Of a stretch of DNA of 64,000 bases, positions 1-9,472 are shown in pieces. The position numbers and the translations under genes are program-made. Each line of letters starts with the position of its first letter. Position 1 is the stretch's first letter. This stretch comes from Tetracentron sinense (Eukaryota; Streptophyta; Magnoliopsida; Trochodendrales; Trochodendraceae): NCBI GenBank assembly GCA_015143295.1, contig CM026559.1, forward strand, positions 22,954,826 through 23,018,825, written 5' to 3'. The notes beneath the pieces are model-generated. The model was not told where the DNA came from. It saw only the letters and a program-made list of their open reading frames with translations, and did not search any database.

Positions 1-138
1 GGTGTGATTGTAATTTAGGAGGAGGACATGAAACTGGAGCTTTATCTATCTTTTCTCTTCAAATAAATAAATATCCTACGAAGGCCAATTTCCCCAACAT
101 TATGTATGTTACAAATTAGAGTATGTGTTAGTAGTTGT

Positions 139-371
139 TATTAGAGAATGTCTTATTCTAATAAAGTGAATGAGATACACTGTATCATTCTCAATGTATC
201 TCTTTACAATTAGATTAGATAGTATCAATTAAGTTTGAATTTATGATTTGATTAGATTAAGATTATCTTTTAGAAATCTTTCTATATTAGGAGTCTTGGA
301 ATATTATTTAAACTTTCTTAGGGTTCTTGTAAATCATCCAAGATTATTATCAATAAATATGTTTCTCTTTA
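139..371 (+). repeat. TRIM 5' LTR
   Basis: Near-identical to 860-1097, with a few substitutions and small indels. It contains the AATAAATATG stretch near its end and is followed at once by the primer binding site. Confidence 0.85.
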
Positions 372-859
372 TGGTATCAGAGTGGGCCGATTTAATCATT
401 TCTTGATTTTTTTTTTCTTTCAATCTTGTTTTTCCAGCGGGCGGCAATGTCACCGCCCGTCGGGATTGAAGTTCCTCCATTCTCTTTCTTATTTTCCTAC
501 CATCAAATTCACCATAGATGTTAGCATGGATGGTCTAGCTTTTTTTTATTCCTCTTTGATAGTTGCCGTAATAAGTGTATTTCCTTTTATTTTATTGAAG
601 ATCTCTCTAAAGAGAGATTTTCTTCACATTGCAAATCATTCTTCCGGTGCTTTGGGGAGACAGTCATGACAGCTTGATCTAATGGGCTACCGGCTCCGAC
701 AGACTCATAGAAACGAGCAGGATGCGACAGAGTTAAACTTTATAGACTGGCGGTGACTACCAAGCACAGTTAGATGTTTTAGCTCTTCATGTAAAAATGG
801 AGTACTCAAGTTACGGCAAACCCATGAGGATTTTCAATCCACATGTGTTTGAAGGGGAA

Positions 860-1097
860 TATTAGAGAACATCTTATTGTAATAAAGTGAATGAGATACA
901 CTGTATCATTCTTAATGTATCTCTTCACAATTAGATAGTATCAATTAAGTTTGAATTTATGATTTGATTAGATATGATTAGATTAGGATTATCTTTTAGA
1001 GATCTTTCTATATTAGGAATCTTGGAATATTATTTAAACCCTCTTAGGATTCTTGTAAATCATCCAAGATTATTATCAATAAATATGTTTCTCTTTA
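860..1097 (+). repeat. TRIM 3' LTR
   Basis: Second terminal repeat of the TRIM. It follows the purine tract at 851-859 and is followed by the GTTGT duplication. Confidence 0.85.
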
Positions 1098-1226
1098 GTT
1101 GTGTTGAGTAGGCTCCCAACCACCAGATCACCAAAGAAGAACTTCTAAAGAGGAACTTCACCATCCTAGCTAGGGTGGCGGGTGCAAGGTGCTTTGGTTT
1201 GACTACACATTGAGAAAGGATGAGCA

Positions 1227-1228
<2 letters not shown>

Positions 1229-1262
<34 letters not shown>
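1229..1262 (+). repeat. Poly-C tract, 34 C
   Basis: An unbroken run of 34 cytosines. On the minus strand it would read as a glycine run, which explains the spurious open frames across it. Long C/G homopolymers are rare in plant DNA and are often assembly or polymerase artefacts, so the length is uncertain. Confidence 0.9.
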
Positions 1263-1659
1263 ACATTGTTGGTTTGTTGCCCAAATGTGTGAATAAGGCA
1301 CGCCATTATCGTCACGTACTGTATTCAAAATAACATCAACATTGATTACAGTACGTTTGACTGGGCGTGGAGCCTTTTTTGCTACATTTAGACAACAATG
1401 CAACAGCCAGCTTTGTGCACTTTCCTTATTCGTACCGATGAGTTTCTTCTATTTCTAACATTTAGATGAAATATTTTTAAGCCTGGAATGAATGTATGTA
1501 GAGAAAGAGAAACCTTGAACTAACAAATCCAAAAACAGTGATGGCAAGCCATAGACATTTAAATGAGATCAATAAAACACACCTCCCCTTCATTGCATTA
1601 ACACTGATGATTAAAAAAAAATAACATAGAAGGATTGTTTTTGGAAAATAAACACTGCA
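1263..1659. other. 3' flank of the neprosin-like gene; nothing assigned
   Basis: I see no repeat or recognisable gene here. A short open stretch on the minus strand (about 1263-1403) has a protein-like composition (A-P-R-P-V-K-R-T-V-I-N-V) but matches no family I can name and runs into the poly-C tract. It may be an old gene or transposon fragment. Confidence 0.4.
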
Positions 1660-3745
1660 TCAGTTTCCACAATTCGGGCCTCCAGGTCCTCCAAAAAAGA
1701 AGTAATAATCTAGACCCTTTGATTTTTTGACAATATCAGCATCGTAGCAATCAGGGTTATCAATTTTTCTCCTAGTTAGGCGAAATGGGTTAGGATCTGT
1801 AAGTTCAGAATGATATATGACTTTTAGTCCATTAAAGAGGCATGCCTTGTTTGCTCCTTCGGATGGGAACCGCCCGCTGCCCATTGGTGGGCTAGCTTGC
1901 CCCGATGGAGTATATACTTCTGCACCCCATTTTATATAAGAAGCAGAGGTAGCTAAATCAGTGAATAAAGACTTGGGCCAGTAACCAATGTGGACGTTAT
2001 CTTCTGTAAACGACAGCCACCAATTCCCGGTCGATAAATCCTGCCATCGAACGTAATAGACAAGAAAGTTAAACTCCATCTTGTTAAATATATAAAGATC
2101 GTATGAAATGTACTCTCAATTTGGTTTATTTCCTTATTGGTTTGTCCCATATTCTTAAGTTCTATTGGTTGTCCCTCATTTTATACACCACCATGGGTCT
2201 AATGTCATAGTCGAACTCTACTTTCCTTGCCTTAAAACATAAGTTTCTCAACAAATCCAGGACTTGGGTTATCCTAAAATGGCTCCAATCGACAAAGAAA
2301 AAGAACAAGTTCAAGATTTCTGAATAGATATGTAAATGAATGTGATGCTGGTTACCTGATATATAACTACTTTTGTATGGTATTGGGGACCATCAATGAC
2401 AGACGTGTTATCGAAAGCAAGACCAAGAGCCATATCAGGGCTAAGTTGTACAAAGCCTGGGCAACGAGTGTCAAAGCATCCTGTCTTTTGATAACCATCT
2501 ACCTGTTGTAAATAGAACAAGAAAATAAATTATTACAAATATTCATAAATGGAGAAACTAACAATGTTAAGATAGCAATATTGATTTTCGGAAGTAAGAG
2601 GTTGCGAAACTTACAGTCCAGTATGTAAATAATCGGGTTCGATTATCTCCATGTAAATCGTGATTCACCTGTAAAATTCACCAACGATTGAAAATGTCTT
2701 AGATATTCACAAGTAGAGAGATTTATTTATAAAGATGACCAAATATTAAAATGACATACCGTCCATCCAACTTGTATAGAATTAAGATTATTCTCATCTC
2801 CATTTTCTATCCACATTACAGCATTACTGAATTGGCCTTTTGAGACTGCTGGATTGTATACCCCTATCCATGCTCCAGCTCCATGGTAAGGTACAGTGCT
2901 AATGTAATTTTTTACGAACTGTGCATGCCAAAAAAGATTATTAGTCAACAACGTTTAATTTACATACTAAATGATCACAAAATAATTTTATTTCCATGCA
3001 TGAGTTTATTTACAAATAAGTTTGTCAAAATAGTGTATTTGCGAAATGGGCTAAACGCAAAAGCTTAAGTTCTATTTAAAATCCATTGGAAAATCTCTTA
3101 CATTATGGCCAGGGGCACTATCTATGAGTGGTTGAAACTCTGACGGATTTTGTTTGACCCTAATGAGATCTTCCTTTCGAGTCCTTCGGATAGGAACTGA
3201 ACCTGGTGGACACCTATCCTTGAGCCCTATCTCAGAAGGCATAACTTTTGAAGTCTCTTCTACTGATGATGATGAAGCTTTATCGAATAGGCCTTTTGGA
3301 AAAGAAGTAGGTCTCATCTGTATAGCAATTAATATCCATAAATAGAGACACCAAGAATGTTGAATTAATATAATAAAAAAATTGGAGAAATAAGTAGACC
3401 TGAATTTTGTGATTCTTCAGCAAAGGATGATCAAAAGCAGGTTGTTTGTTGATATCCACACAGTCATAGATATCTCCATAATGAGTCTGTAGAAAACATA
3501 TATAAACCTTCATGATTCTCCATTAATTCTAGTGATTGATTTAGAACTATGAGAAGTAACATCATTGTTACCTTGATGACTTTGATGGCAGACTTGTTTA
3601 TAATCTTGAGTTGTCTCTCCAACTCCGCATCTTCTTCTTCGGATATACTTGTTTCTCCTTCCACTCCATGGCTGCTCCAAGCAAGAGAAATGGTAGAAAC
3701 AAGTAGTATCAACATCTTCATACTCACTGTAAGAGCCATTATCAC
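1660..3745 (-). CDS. Neprosin-family (DUF239/DUF4409) secreted protein, 7 exons
   Basis: Seven exons join into a 405-aa protein: 3745-3572, 3486-3400, 3317-3102, 2918-2760, 2668-2615, 2502-2356, 2040-1660. Every intron is GT...AG and every exon length is a multiple of three. Residues 1 to about 28 are a signal peptide ([13 protein letters not shown] core). Residues 59-87 carry the activation-peptide hallmark [15 protein letters not shown]. Residues 160-405 are the neprosin domain, with Y-N-P (180-182), M-W-I-E-N-G, G-W-T, Y-W-T-V-D-G, T-G-C-F, G-P-Q-Y, T-G-N-W-W, I-G-Y-W-P and K-W-G-A-E-V. Neprosin of pitcher plants is a glutamic peptidase using two glutamates about 110 residues apart. Here the WGAEV glutamate (320) is kept, but the residue 112 before it, in the S-I-Q-V-G-W motif (208), is glutamine. 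The protein is probably secreted or apoplastic; activity is uncertain. Later in-frame methionines could also start it (M3 at 3739). Confidence 0.93.
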
Positions 3746-3961
3746 TTGATTCTGCAGTTCTACTACAAAGAGGTTATTATTTATTCAAAAAGATTGGTGT
3801 TGGTAATCTATATTTTCTCTAAAGGAAACATCATGATCATCATGATAACTAATTTAGAAAATAGTTAAGCAGAGGAAAATCCCAAGAAAATGCCAACCAA
3901 TATAATACAAAACTTCCCTTTTTACTATATTTATTGTTAGCCAAATTCAATAATGAGAATA

Positions 3962-4352
3962 CAGGAGAGAATCTCCCATGTATTTGGAAGGATAAAGCTT
4001 CTGATACCCTCTAATTAGGGCCAAGACCACCAAGACCGTGTTCTAACATAGCAGGATTTCAGGTGGAGCTCACCATGTGAAATGGGCCACATCTAAAATC
4101 TTGCACTCTTAGAGCATGGTCTCGGTGGTCTTGGCCCTAAGAGGGTCTCCCGTAGCAAAGTCCTATTTCAGAAAACTTATCCACTAACCGAGTTTTTTTG
4201 ACTAGTTGAATAATACAGAAGATGGGTGTGTGCGCGCTCTGTATAAACGTAGGAGATTCTCTCATGTATTTGGAAGCATCCTCTTAGGTCTAAGACCACC
4301 GAGACCATGCTCTAAGAGAGCAGGTTTTCAGGTGGAGCCCACCATGTGACAG
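3962..4352. repeat. Foldback-type repeat: two direct copies and an inverted arm
   Basis: A segment with C-A-T-G-T-A-T-T-T-G-G-A-A-G, then CCAAGACCACCAAGACC and CAGGTGGAGC, occurs at about 3962-4078 and again at about 4255-4352. Between them, 4108-4145 holds the reverse complement arm (GGTCTCGGTGGTCTTGG), so the first copy and this arm form a long hairpin. It looks like a MITE with a second partial copy beside it. No target duplication was fixed. Confidence 0.6.
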
Positions 4353-4676
4353 TAGTTCGGAAAATTTTGAAATATGCCGAAGGAGTTAGCATTCTTCTAA
4401 AAACAAAGGACTTGTATGGGGCTAACATTGGCCTGTGGGCGTTCGGAGCATAGACCAAAATTTTTTTTTTAAGGGTAAAGTTCGTGAGTCATCTCGTCCA
4501 TTTGTACTGTGTTTGTTAGCAAAAAAATATATTTCTTCAAAGTTAGGGGCACTTGCTCCCCTTACACAGCTATGTCATCTTAAATTAAGTAATATAGTAT
4601 AAGACTTATTTTTTTTATTTCTTTCACTACCCCTTCCCCCATGTGGCCAAGCCTATGCTTCTTAAATTCAATAATA
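4353..4676. other. Unassigned AT-rich spacer
   Basis: No gene, terminal repeat or primer site is recognised between the foldback repeat and the Helitron end. Confidence 0.4.
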
Positions 4677-5246
4677 CTAGTGGGTGGCACGTGCGATGCA
4701 CGTGAGAGAGCGGGGAAGGGGAGAGAGACTCGGAAGAAGGACTCTAGTAAGGGAATTTAAAATTTTTTTATTTTAAGATCTTAAACTTAAAAAGATAAAA
4801 TAATGGATTGAAACTACCTCATAACACATGTCCTACTTTTTATCCTGGAGAAGTAGTTACAACATAGAGACGCTGTGCCTCTTTGTTGAGAGACCAAGGA
4901 GGGAGCATGGGAAAGATAAGGATTAAGAATTGAGGGAATCGTGGAGATATTGAGGGATTATTGTTAGTTATAATTGATATTACTTTAATACCCTACTAAT
5001 ATCTTAATTTTTTTTATATAGAGTTGTGAACAAAATAGATAAAATATAAAAAAATTCACCCTTCTACCATAAAATTGGGATTCATTAGTAAATTTTAAAA
5101 TATAAATAAACCAACTTTTTAACCCCCGTTTCTCTCATTATAATAGTAGAAAAAATATAAAAAAATTACCCTTATACCATAAAATTGGGACTCAAAAAAA
5201 TCAACTAACTTTTTAATGTCGGCTTCTCTCATTATAATAGTAGAGA
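4677..5246 (-). mobile_element. Non-autonomous Helitron, 570 bp
   Basis: Read on the minus strand, the element starts TCTCTACTATTATAATGAG after an A (complement of 5247). It ends with a perfect 7-bp stem, CACGTGC-atc-GCACGTG (4688-4704), 8 bases before CTAG (4680-4677), then a T. The TC start, 3' hairpin, CTRR end and insertion between A and T are the Helitron signature. There is no Rep/helicase coding. The 5' part is internally duplicated: the start motif recurs near 5130-5155, with a repeated segment about the hydrophobic-poor phrase ACCATAAAATTGGGA. Confidence 0.82.
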
Positions 5247-5848
5247 TAAGTGTAAATTTAGCTTTTTTTTTTTTTAATTTTCAAGTTAAAGGGGCTAGAG
5301 ATCTCCGTCCCTGGCGTCTCCCCTACTCCCAGCCCCAGGCTAAGCCTTATTAATACTCAGCTTTTTGTTTTTTCAAAAGTTCCGCCGGGCTTCAACCCCG
5401 TGGCCCCATGTGGCTTCGCTGCCTACTTGTATGGGCCACAAGTGGACTGAAACAAAATATATATTTTTATTTTAAAAAATAGAGTGTGAAAATTTTGTGA
5501 ATCGTAAAATTATGCTTAGCATTCCTCTCTCTTCTGTTTAGCCTCAATAGTCTTGCCAAACACAGTCTTGCCAAACACATAGGGGTTAATTTTTAACACA
5601 GAAATGGGTTTGGCAAGACTACGGATGAGAGCGAATTTTAACATACATGTTTTAGGAAAGGGAAAAAAATGTTACTTCTGAGAATTCATTTTTATAAATA
5701 CCATTTTTATTATGAAAATTAAAAAACTAAGATTAGATTCATTTCCACATTTAATGCCATAGTTGATGATAAAGGGCCCATGATGTGTTAACCCCCTCAT
5801 GTTCAAACTTGAGAGAGACACTTGAACAGTCACCACGTGTCCAAAAAT
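5247..5848. repeat. Spacer with an inverted repeat (AGTCTTGCCAAAC)
   Basis: AGTCTTGCCAAAC occurs twice in tandem at about 5550-5577, and its reverse complement GTTTGGCAAGACT lies at about 5609-5622. Together they give a small hairpin typical of a decayed foldback element. The rest of the stretch shows no gene or element I can name. Confidence 0.5.
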
Positions 5849-6020
5849 CAGGGGCGGAGCTAGGGATTGAGGGGCCATGGCCCCCAAAATTTTGAAATCT
5901 TAATATATTCTACATATAAATTTTTTGAAAAACCATAATATATAAATTTTGTATATAGTGGCCCCCTAAAAAATATTATACATTTTTTTATATGTATAAT
6001 ATAAAGGGATTGATTCTTTA

Positions 6021-6150
6021 TGTCTCTTTTAACCCTGGTTAAGATTTATTATTTTATGAGTTAATTTTTTTAATAACAACTATGGATAGATGTATAAACC
6101 CTAGGAGTGAATGAATCTTAACCACAATTAATGAGTGTTAAAAGGGACAT
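6021..6150. mobile_element. TTAACC-type palindromic MITE, copy 1
   Basis: The left arm TGTCTCTTTTAACCCTGGTT and the right arm ending AGTGTTAAAAGGGACA are inverted repeats around AAGATT/AATCTT. Related arms recur at 6270-6375, 13065-13595, 14105-14155 and 15340-15559. Confidence 0.65.
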
Positions 6151-6269
6151 GCGTCAAGCAAGGGAGGCACGCATGTAAAAAAATTCTTCATCATATGAAA
6201 ATAAAGTAATTTTAGAGTAGTGATTAGCCCAACCTGTATTTGACTACATAATCAAATGTCTTCTCATTT

Positions 6270-6375
6270 CATCTCTTTTAACTATGATTAAGCTTAATAA
6301 ACTTAAAGTTATTCTAAAAACCAAGCTTAAATGAATAAGGATCTTAACCACAGTTAGTGGGTATTAAAAAGGTAG
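6270..6375. mobile_element. TTAACC-type palindromic MITE, copy 2 (degenerate)
   Basis: Arms TTTTAACTATGATTAAG and CTTAACCACAGTTAGTGGG are inverted. Shorter and more diverged than copy 1. Confidence 0.5.
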
Positions 6376-6833
6376 GCAGAAACCAATGAACACCGGCCCA
6401 TGTTTTTCACTTTTTCATGTTTACTAGACCCCTTTTTGGAATGCAAAATTGTAAAATTAACGAATTTTATGACCATAATAAACCCATTACTCAAAAATAT
6501 AAATTATACGCTACTCCCACAAACCCCCACGGCCTCATACCCTAATCCCATAATTTTCTTGATAAAAATTCTTGGCTCTGCCCCTGCCTTAAACCACTGA
6601 AGTGGGTTGGATAATAGAGGGTTCCTTTCTAAATTTGGTTTTTGTTTTCCTTTTCTCCACCGTGAGACGATTTTGGACTTTGTGTTGTGGTCTTCTTAGT
6701 TCCAGTGTTTTCCTTATGTTTACATATAATTGCCGTATCAATTAAATAGTGATAGTTAGTTAAAACCCATTGTTAAGCCTGAGATGTTAAAAAAAATGTT
6801 TTAAAGAAAATTTATGTATGCTCATATAGGTGG

Positions 6834-7372
6834 TGTAAGTACCCAATTTTTACACCCTCCCTAACCATGGTTAAGTCATTTATTCCTACTTAGTTTGGCC
6901 AAACCTTAGGTCCAATCCTAGGTCAAAAGTTTAACCCTAGGTGAAACCCTAGTCCAATCCTAGGTCAAAAGTATCCTAGTCTAACCCTAAGTCAAAACCC
7001 TATTCTAACCTAGTCTAATCCTAGGTCAAAACCCTAGTCAAACCCTAGTCTAACCCTAGGTCAAACCCTAGTCCAACCCTAGGTCAATCCCTAGTCTAAC
7101 CATAGGTCAAACCCTAGTCAAACCCGAGGTCAAAACCCTAGTCTAACCCTAATCTAACCCTAGGCCTAAACCCTAGTTAAATCCTAGGTCAAACCATAGG
7201 TCTAATCTTAGGTCAAACCATATGTCAAATCCTAGCTAACCCTAGGTCAAACCCTAGGTCAACCCCTAGTCAATCCTAGGACAAACCTTAGTCAAACCCT
7301 AGTCTAACCCTAGGGTCAACCCTTGCTAGTCCTAGCCTAGCCCTAAGTCAACCCTAACCCTAAAACCCAAGC
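6834..7372. repeat. CCCTAG-rich degenerate short tandem array
   Basis: About 500 bp of variants of AACCCTAGGTCAA / AACCCTAGTCTAA with a loose period of 12-13 bp. It contains AAACCCTA words like plant telomere repeats, but the unit is longer and always carries GTC between words, so it is not a true interstitial telomere. The left boundary is near TGTAAGTACCC, which could be an LTR-like start. Confidence 0.75.
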
Positions 7373-7569
7373 CATGGATCTAGGGTCAAGCCCAAGACCA
7401 CTAGGGCCTAAATCCATAGCCAAACAAGCCCTGGGCCCAAGCATGGGTCCACAAGCCAAGCCAAACCTTGTAGAGGACCCAACTCCCAGAAATTCAAAAA
7501 ATTTCAAAAATGGGAGAATCGTACCGCATGCAAGGCCACAACTGCCTACTCAGACCCATATTTGAAAAA

Positions 7570-8336
7570 AAATCAGGAACGACGGTAAATGATTTACCGC
7601 CAATTAAGTTTTTATGCATGCATCTGAATGGCGGTATTGACTTTACCGTCATTCCCAGTTTACGCAAACTCAAACCTTGCCTACCCTCACCAGTGCTTCA
7701 AGCACGCCTCTGTCCACCACCACTTGCACACTCCTCACACACTCTGCACATCATGTGCTATCCCCCTTGACTCCCTAGAATATTTCAAGAGACCCCAAGG
7801 CTATGAGGAGGCCCCCCTAAAGTGCTGCAATGTGATGTAGAAAGGAGAAAATCCACAAATCTGGAAAAACCAGTAATGGCCGTAGAATAACTACCACCAT
7901 TCTGGACGATCTTGTTCCAGTAGCTCATGTACATATATGTGGTGGCCCTATCCATTCCAGGGCTTGGATGAGGCCCATCCAAACTCCCCCTACCTTTCCA
8001 GATTTTCTCAGGCTGTACGAGCACCCTTAACCGTAGTCAAAGCTCTAAAACTGAAGAAGATCTAGAATGTTGGTAAATAATTTACCGACATTATGGGTAT
8101 CTCTGGTTTTTGGTAAAAAATCAACTGTGGACCCATCCCCATACCAAGGCCAAGGTTCAGGCTCATGCCCCTGGACACCCCTAGGGTCCCTTCACCCCCT
8201 GAACAGCTTCCTCGATCTTCCCTCTAGCTAGTAAAGTCATTTCCAGAAAATACTGGGAATGCCAGTAAACCTTCTATTGCCATTCCAGTTCTGTGAAGAA
8301 CTAGAATTTGCGGTATTGTGTTTACTGTCAATTCCA
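7570..8336. repeat. Dispersed palindromic motif (GGTAAATNATTTACC type), about six copies
   Basis: Imperfect palindromes built on a GGTAAAT...ATTTACC or GCCAGTA...TTGCC core inside GGAATG/CATTCC lie near 7578-7604, 7626-7658, 7868-7905, 8064-8096, 8252-8288 and 8302-8336. The arms vary but stay self-complementary. The spacing recalls the palindrome blocks in the other LTRs of this window. No LTR boundaries could be fixed here, so which element it belongs to is unknown. Confidence 0.6.
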
Positions 8337-8404
8337 GACTCCTGGAATTTCAGCTTTGCACAAGATCCAGACCAAGTAGGAGGCCAGTATAGGCTCTGCC
8401 ATGC

Positions 8405-8645
8405 TATCTGGGTCCACCTCAAACTTAACCAGAATCTTAACTGGGTTAAACTTAATCCTAGTTAACTTTTAACCCCGGTTAGACCTTTTTAACTTTGGAA
8501 AAATCCCTAAAAATCTCAAAAAATGTAAAAATGCAAATGAGCCAAAGAATCTGATTTTGACCCTTTTAACCATGGTTAACAGTTCTAACTATGGTTAACT
8601 CACCTTTTAACTATGGTTAATCAATCTATTCTATGGTTAAGCTTA
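8405..8645. repeat. Cluster of AACCATGGTTAA palindromes
   Basis: TTAACCATGGTTAA and close variants (AACTATGGTTAA, TTAACCCCGGTTA, TCTATGGTTAAG) recur at least five times, mostly at 8565-8640. They are short perfect or near-perfect palindromes. Confidence 0.6.
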
Positions 8646-8865
8646 TATTAGGCCTCTAGGTCCAAACCCTAGCTTCGGACTCAACCTTAGGCCTCCGGGC
8701 CCAATCCCTTAACCTTTGGGCTCAACTTTAGGCCTTCGGGCCCAAACCCTAGCCTCTAGGCCCAAACCCTTATCCTCTGGGCCCAAACCCTAAGACCATG
8801 CACTTGACCACCTTGGTCAACCAACCTTACTCTTCAGACTAAACCCTAACCACCCCAGTTCACAC
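8646..8865. repeat. GGCCTC/CAAACCCTA degenerate tandem repeat
   Basis: Seven or so copies of a roughly 30-bp unit with GGCCCAAACCCTA and TTAGGCCTC words. It continues the theme of the 6834-7372 array. No coding content. Confidence 0.6.
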
Positions 8866-8916
8866 ACACACTCTCTTAACCTTGGCACGGGCTCATATGC
8901 CAGAACTATGCTTGGT

Positions 8917-9404
8917 CTGATCTCACCTAAATTAAAGCTAGAATTAACAATGTCACTCAGTTTAGCATTAAATTCATCAAAGGTGTCATTGTCTTTTATT
9001 TTTAAGTTTTCAAATTTGGTTGTGAGTTTTTGGAGCTTTGAGATTTTTACAGTAGTAGTACCCTCATAGGTAATCTCAATAATATCCCAAGCCTCCTTTG
9101 CAGTTCCACAAGAAGAAATTCTTCTGAATTCCTCAGCTGTGACTACAGTAAAGATTGCATTGAGATCTTTGGTATTCCAACCACTATTCTCAAGCTCATC
9201 CTTGGATCAATCTTTGGAGTCTTTTGTGATAGTTATCTCACCAACCATATTTATGGGTGCAATCCACCCATTAACAATAAACATCCAAATTCTCTCATTT
9301 ATGGATTTGAGAAAAGCTCTCATTCGAGCTTTCCAATAAGCGTAGTTATTTCTAGCAAACAATAGAGGACAAGAGACAGATCGATCCTCTCTTAGAATAG
9401 TCAT
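8917..9404 (-). pseudogene. Ty1/copia gag fragment (UBN2 type)
   Basis: The minus-strand frame reads L-F-A-R-N-N-Y-A-Y-W-K-A-R-M-R-A-F-L, the classic start of copia gag, then I-W-M-F-I-V-N-G-W, and after a stop near 9207 A-W-D-I-I-E-I-T-Y-E-G-T and F-D-E-F-N-A-K-L. It ends abruptly around F-N-L-G-E at about 8917, next to the repeat-rich stretch. A primer binding site and LTR lie just upstream in the correct order. The remaining gag and all pol are missing on this side. Confidence 0.8.
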
Positions 9405-9460
9405 TGCAATGATTTTTGAACAAGATCACACTTAAGGGTTTAGCTTTATAAGTGAACCTA

Positions 9461-9471
9461 CTCTGATACCA
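9461..9471 (-). promoter_or_regulatory. Copia primer binding site
   Basis: On the minus strand TGGTATCAGAG, complementary to initiator Met-tRNA, lies two bases beyond the LTR end. Confidence 0.8.
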
Positions 9472-9472
9472 A

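Larger units (their letters stand above)
139..1097 (+). mobile_element. TRIM (miniature LTR retrotransposon), complete
   Basis: Two direct repeats of about 235 bp (139-371 and 860-1097) flank an internal part of only 488 bp. Directly after the left repeat is TGGTATCAGAG (372-382), the primer site complementary to initiator Met-tRNA. Directly before the right repeat is the purine tract GAAGGGGAA (851-859). The 5-bp sequence GTTGT lies on both sides (134-138 and 1098-1102), a target-site duplication that fixes the boundaries. The LTRs run TATTAG...CTTTA rather than the usual TG...CA. No gag or pol domain is present, so the element would need enzymes from another retrotransposon. The size fits TRIM elements; the internal sequence is not assigned to a family. 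Confidence 0.88.
5849..6586. mobile_element. hAT-like non-autonomous element with inserted MITEs
   Basis: The left end CAGGGGCGGAGCTAGG (5849-5864) and the right end CTTGGCTCTGCCCCTG (6571-6586) are inverted repeats matching at 13 of 16 bases, a terminus style common in plant hAT elements. The flanking 8-mers CCAAAAAT and CCTTAAAC match at only 5 of 8, so a decayed duplication or two separate half elements are both possible. Two TTAACC-type MITEs lie inside. No transposase coding is seen. Confidence 0.55.

Noticed and set aside
1060-1403. Minus-strand ORFs with a glycine run
   Set aside because: The glycines come from the poly-C tract; no domain lies on either side.
6834-7372. Interstitial telomere repeat
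   Set aside because: CCCTAAA words are rare and the period is 12-13 bp with GTC inserts, so it is only telomere-like in composition.
9139-9339. Plus-strand ORF across the copia gag
   Set aside because: Antisense shadow of the minus-strand gag fragment.
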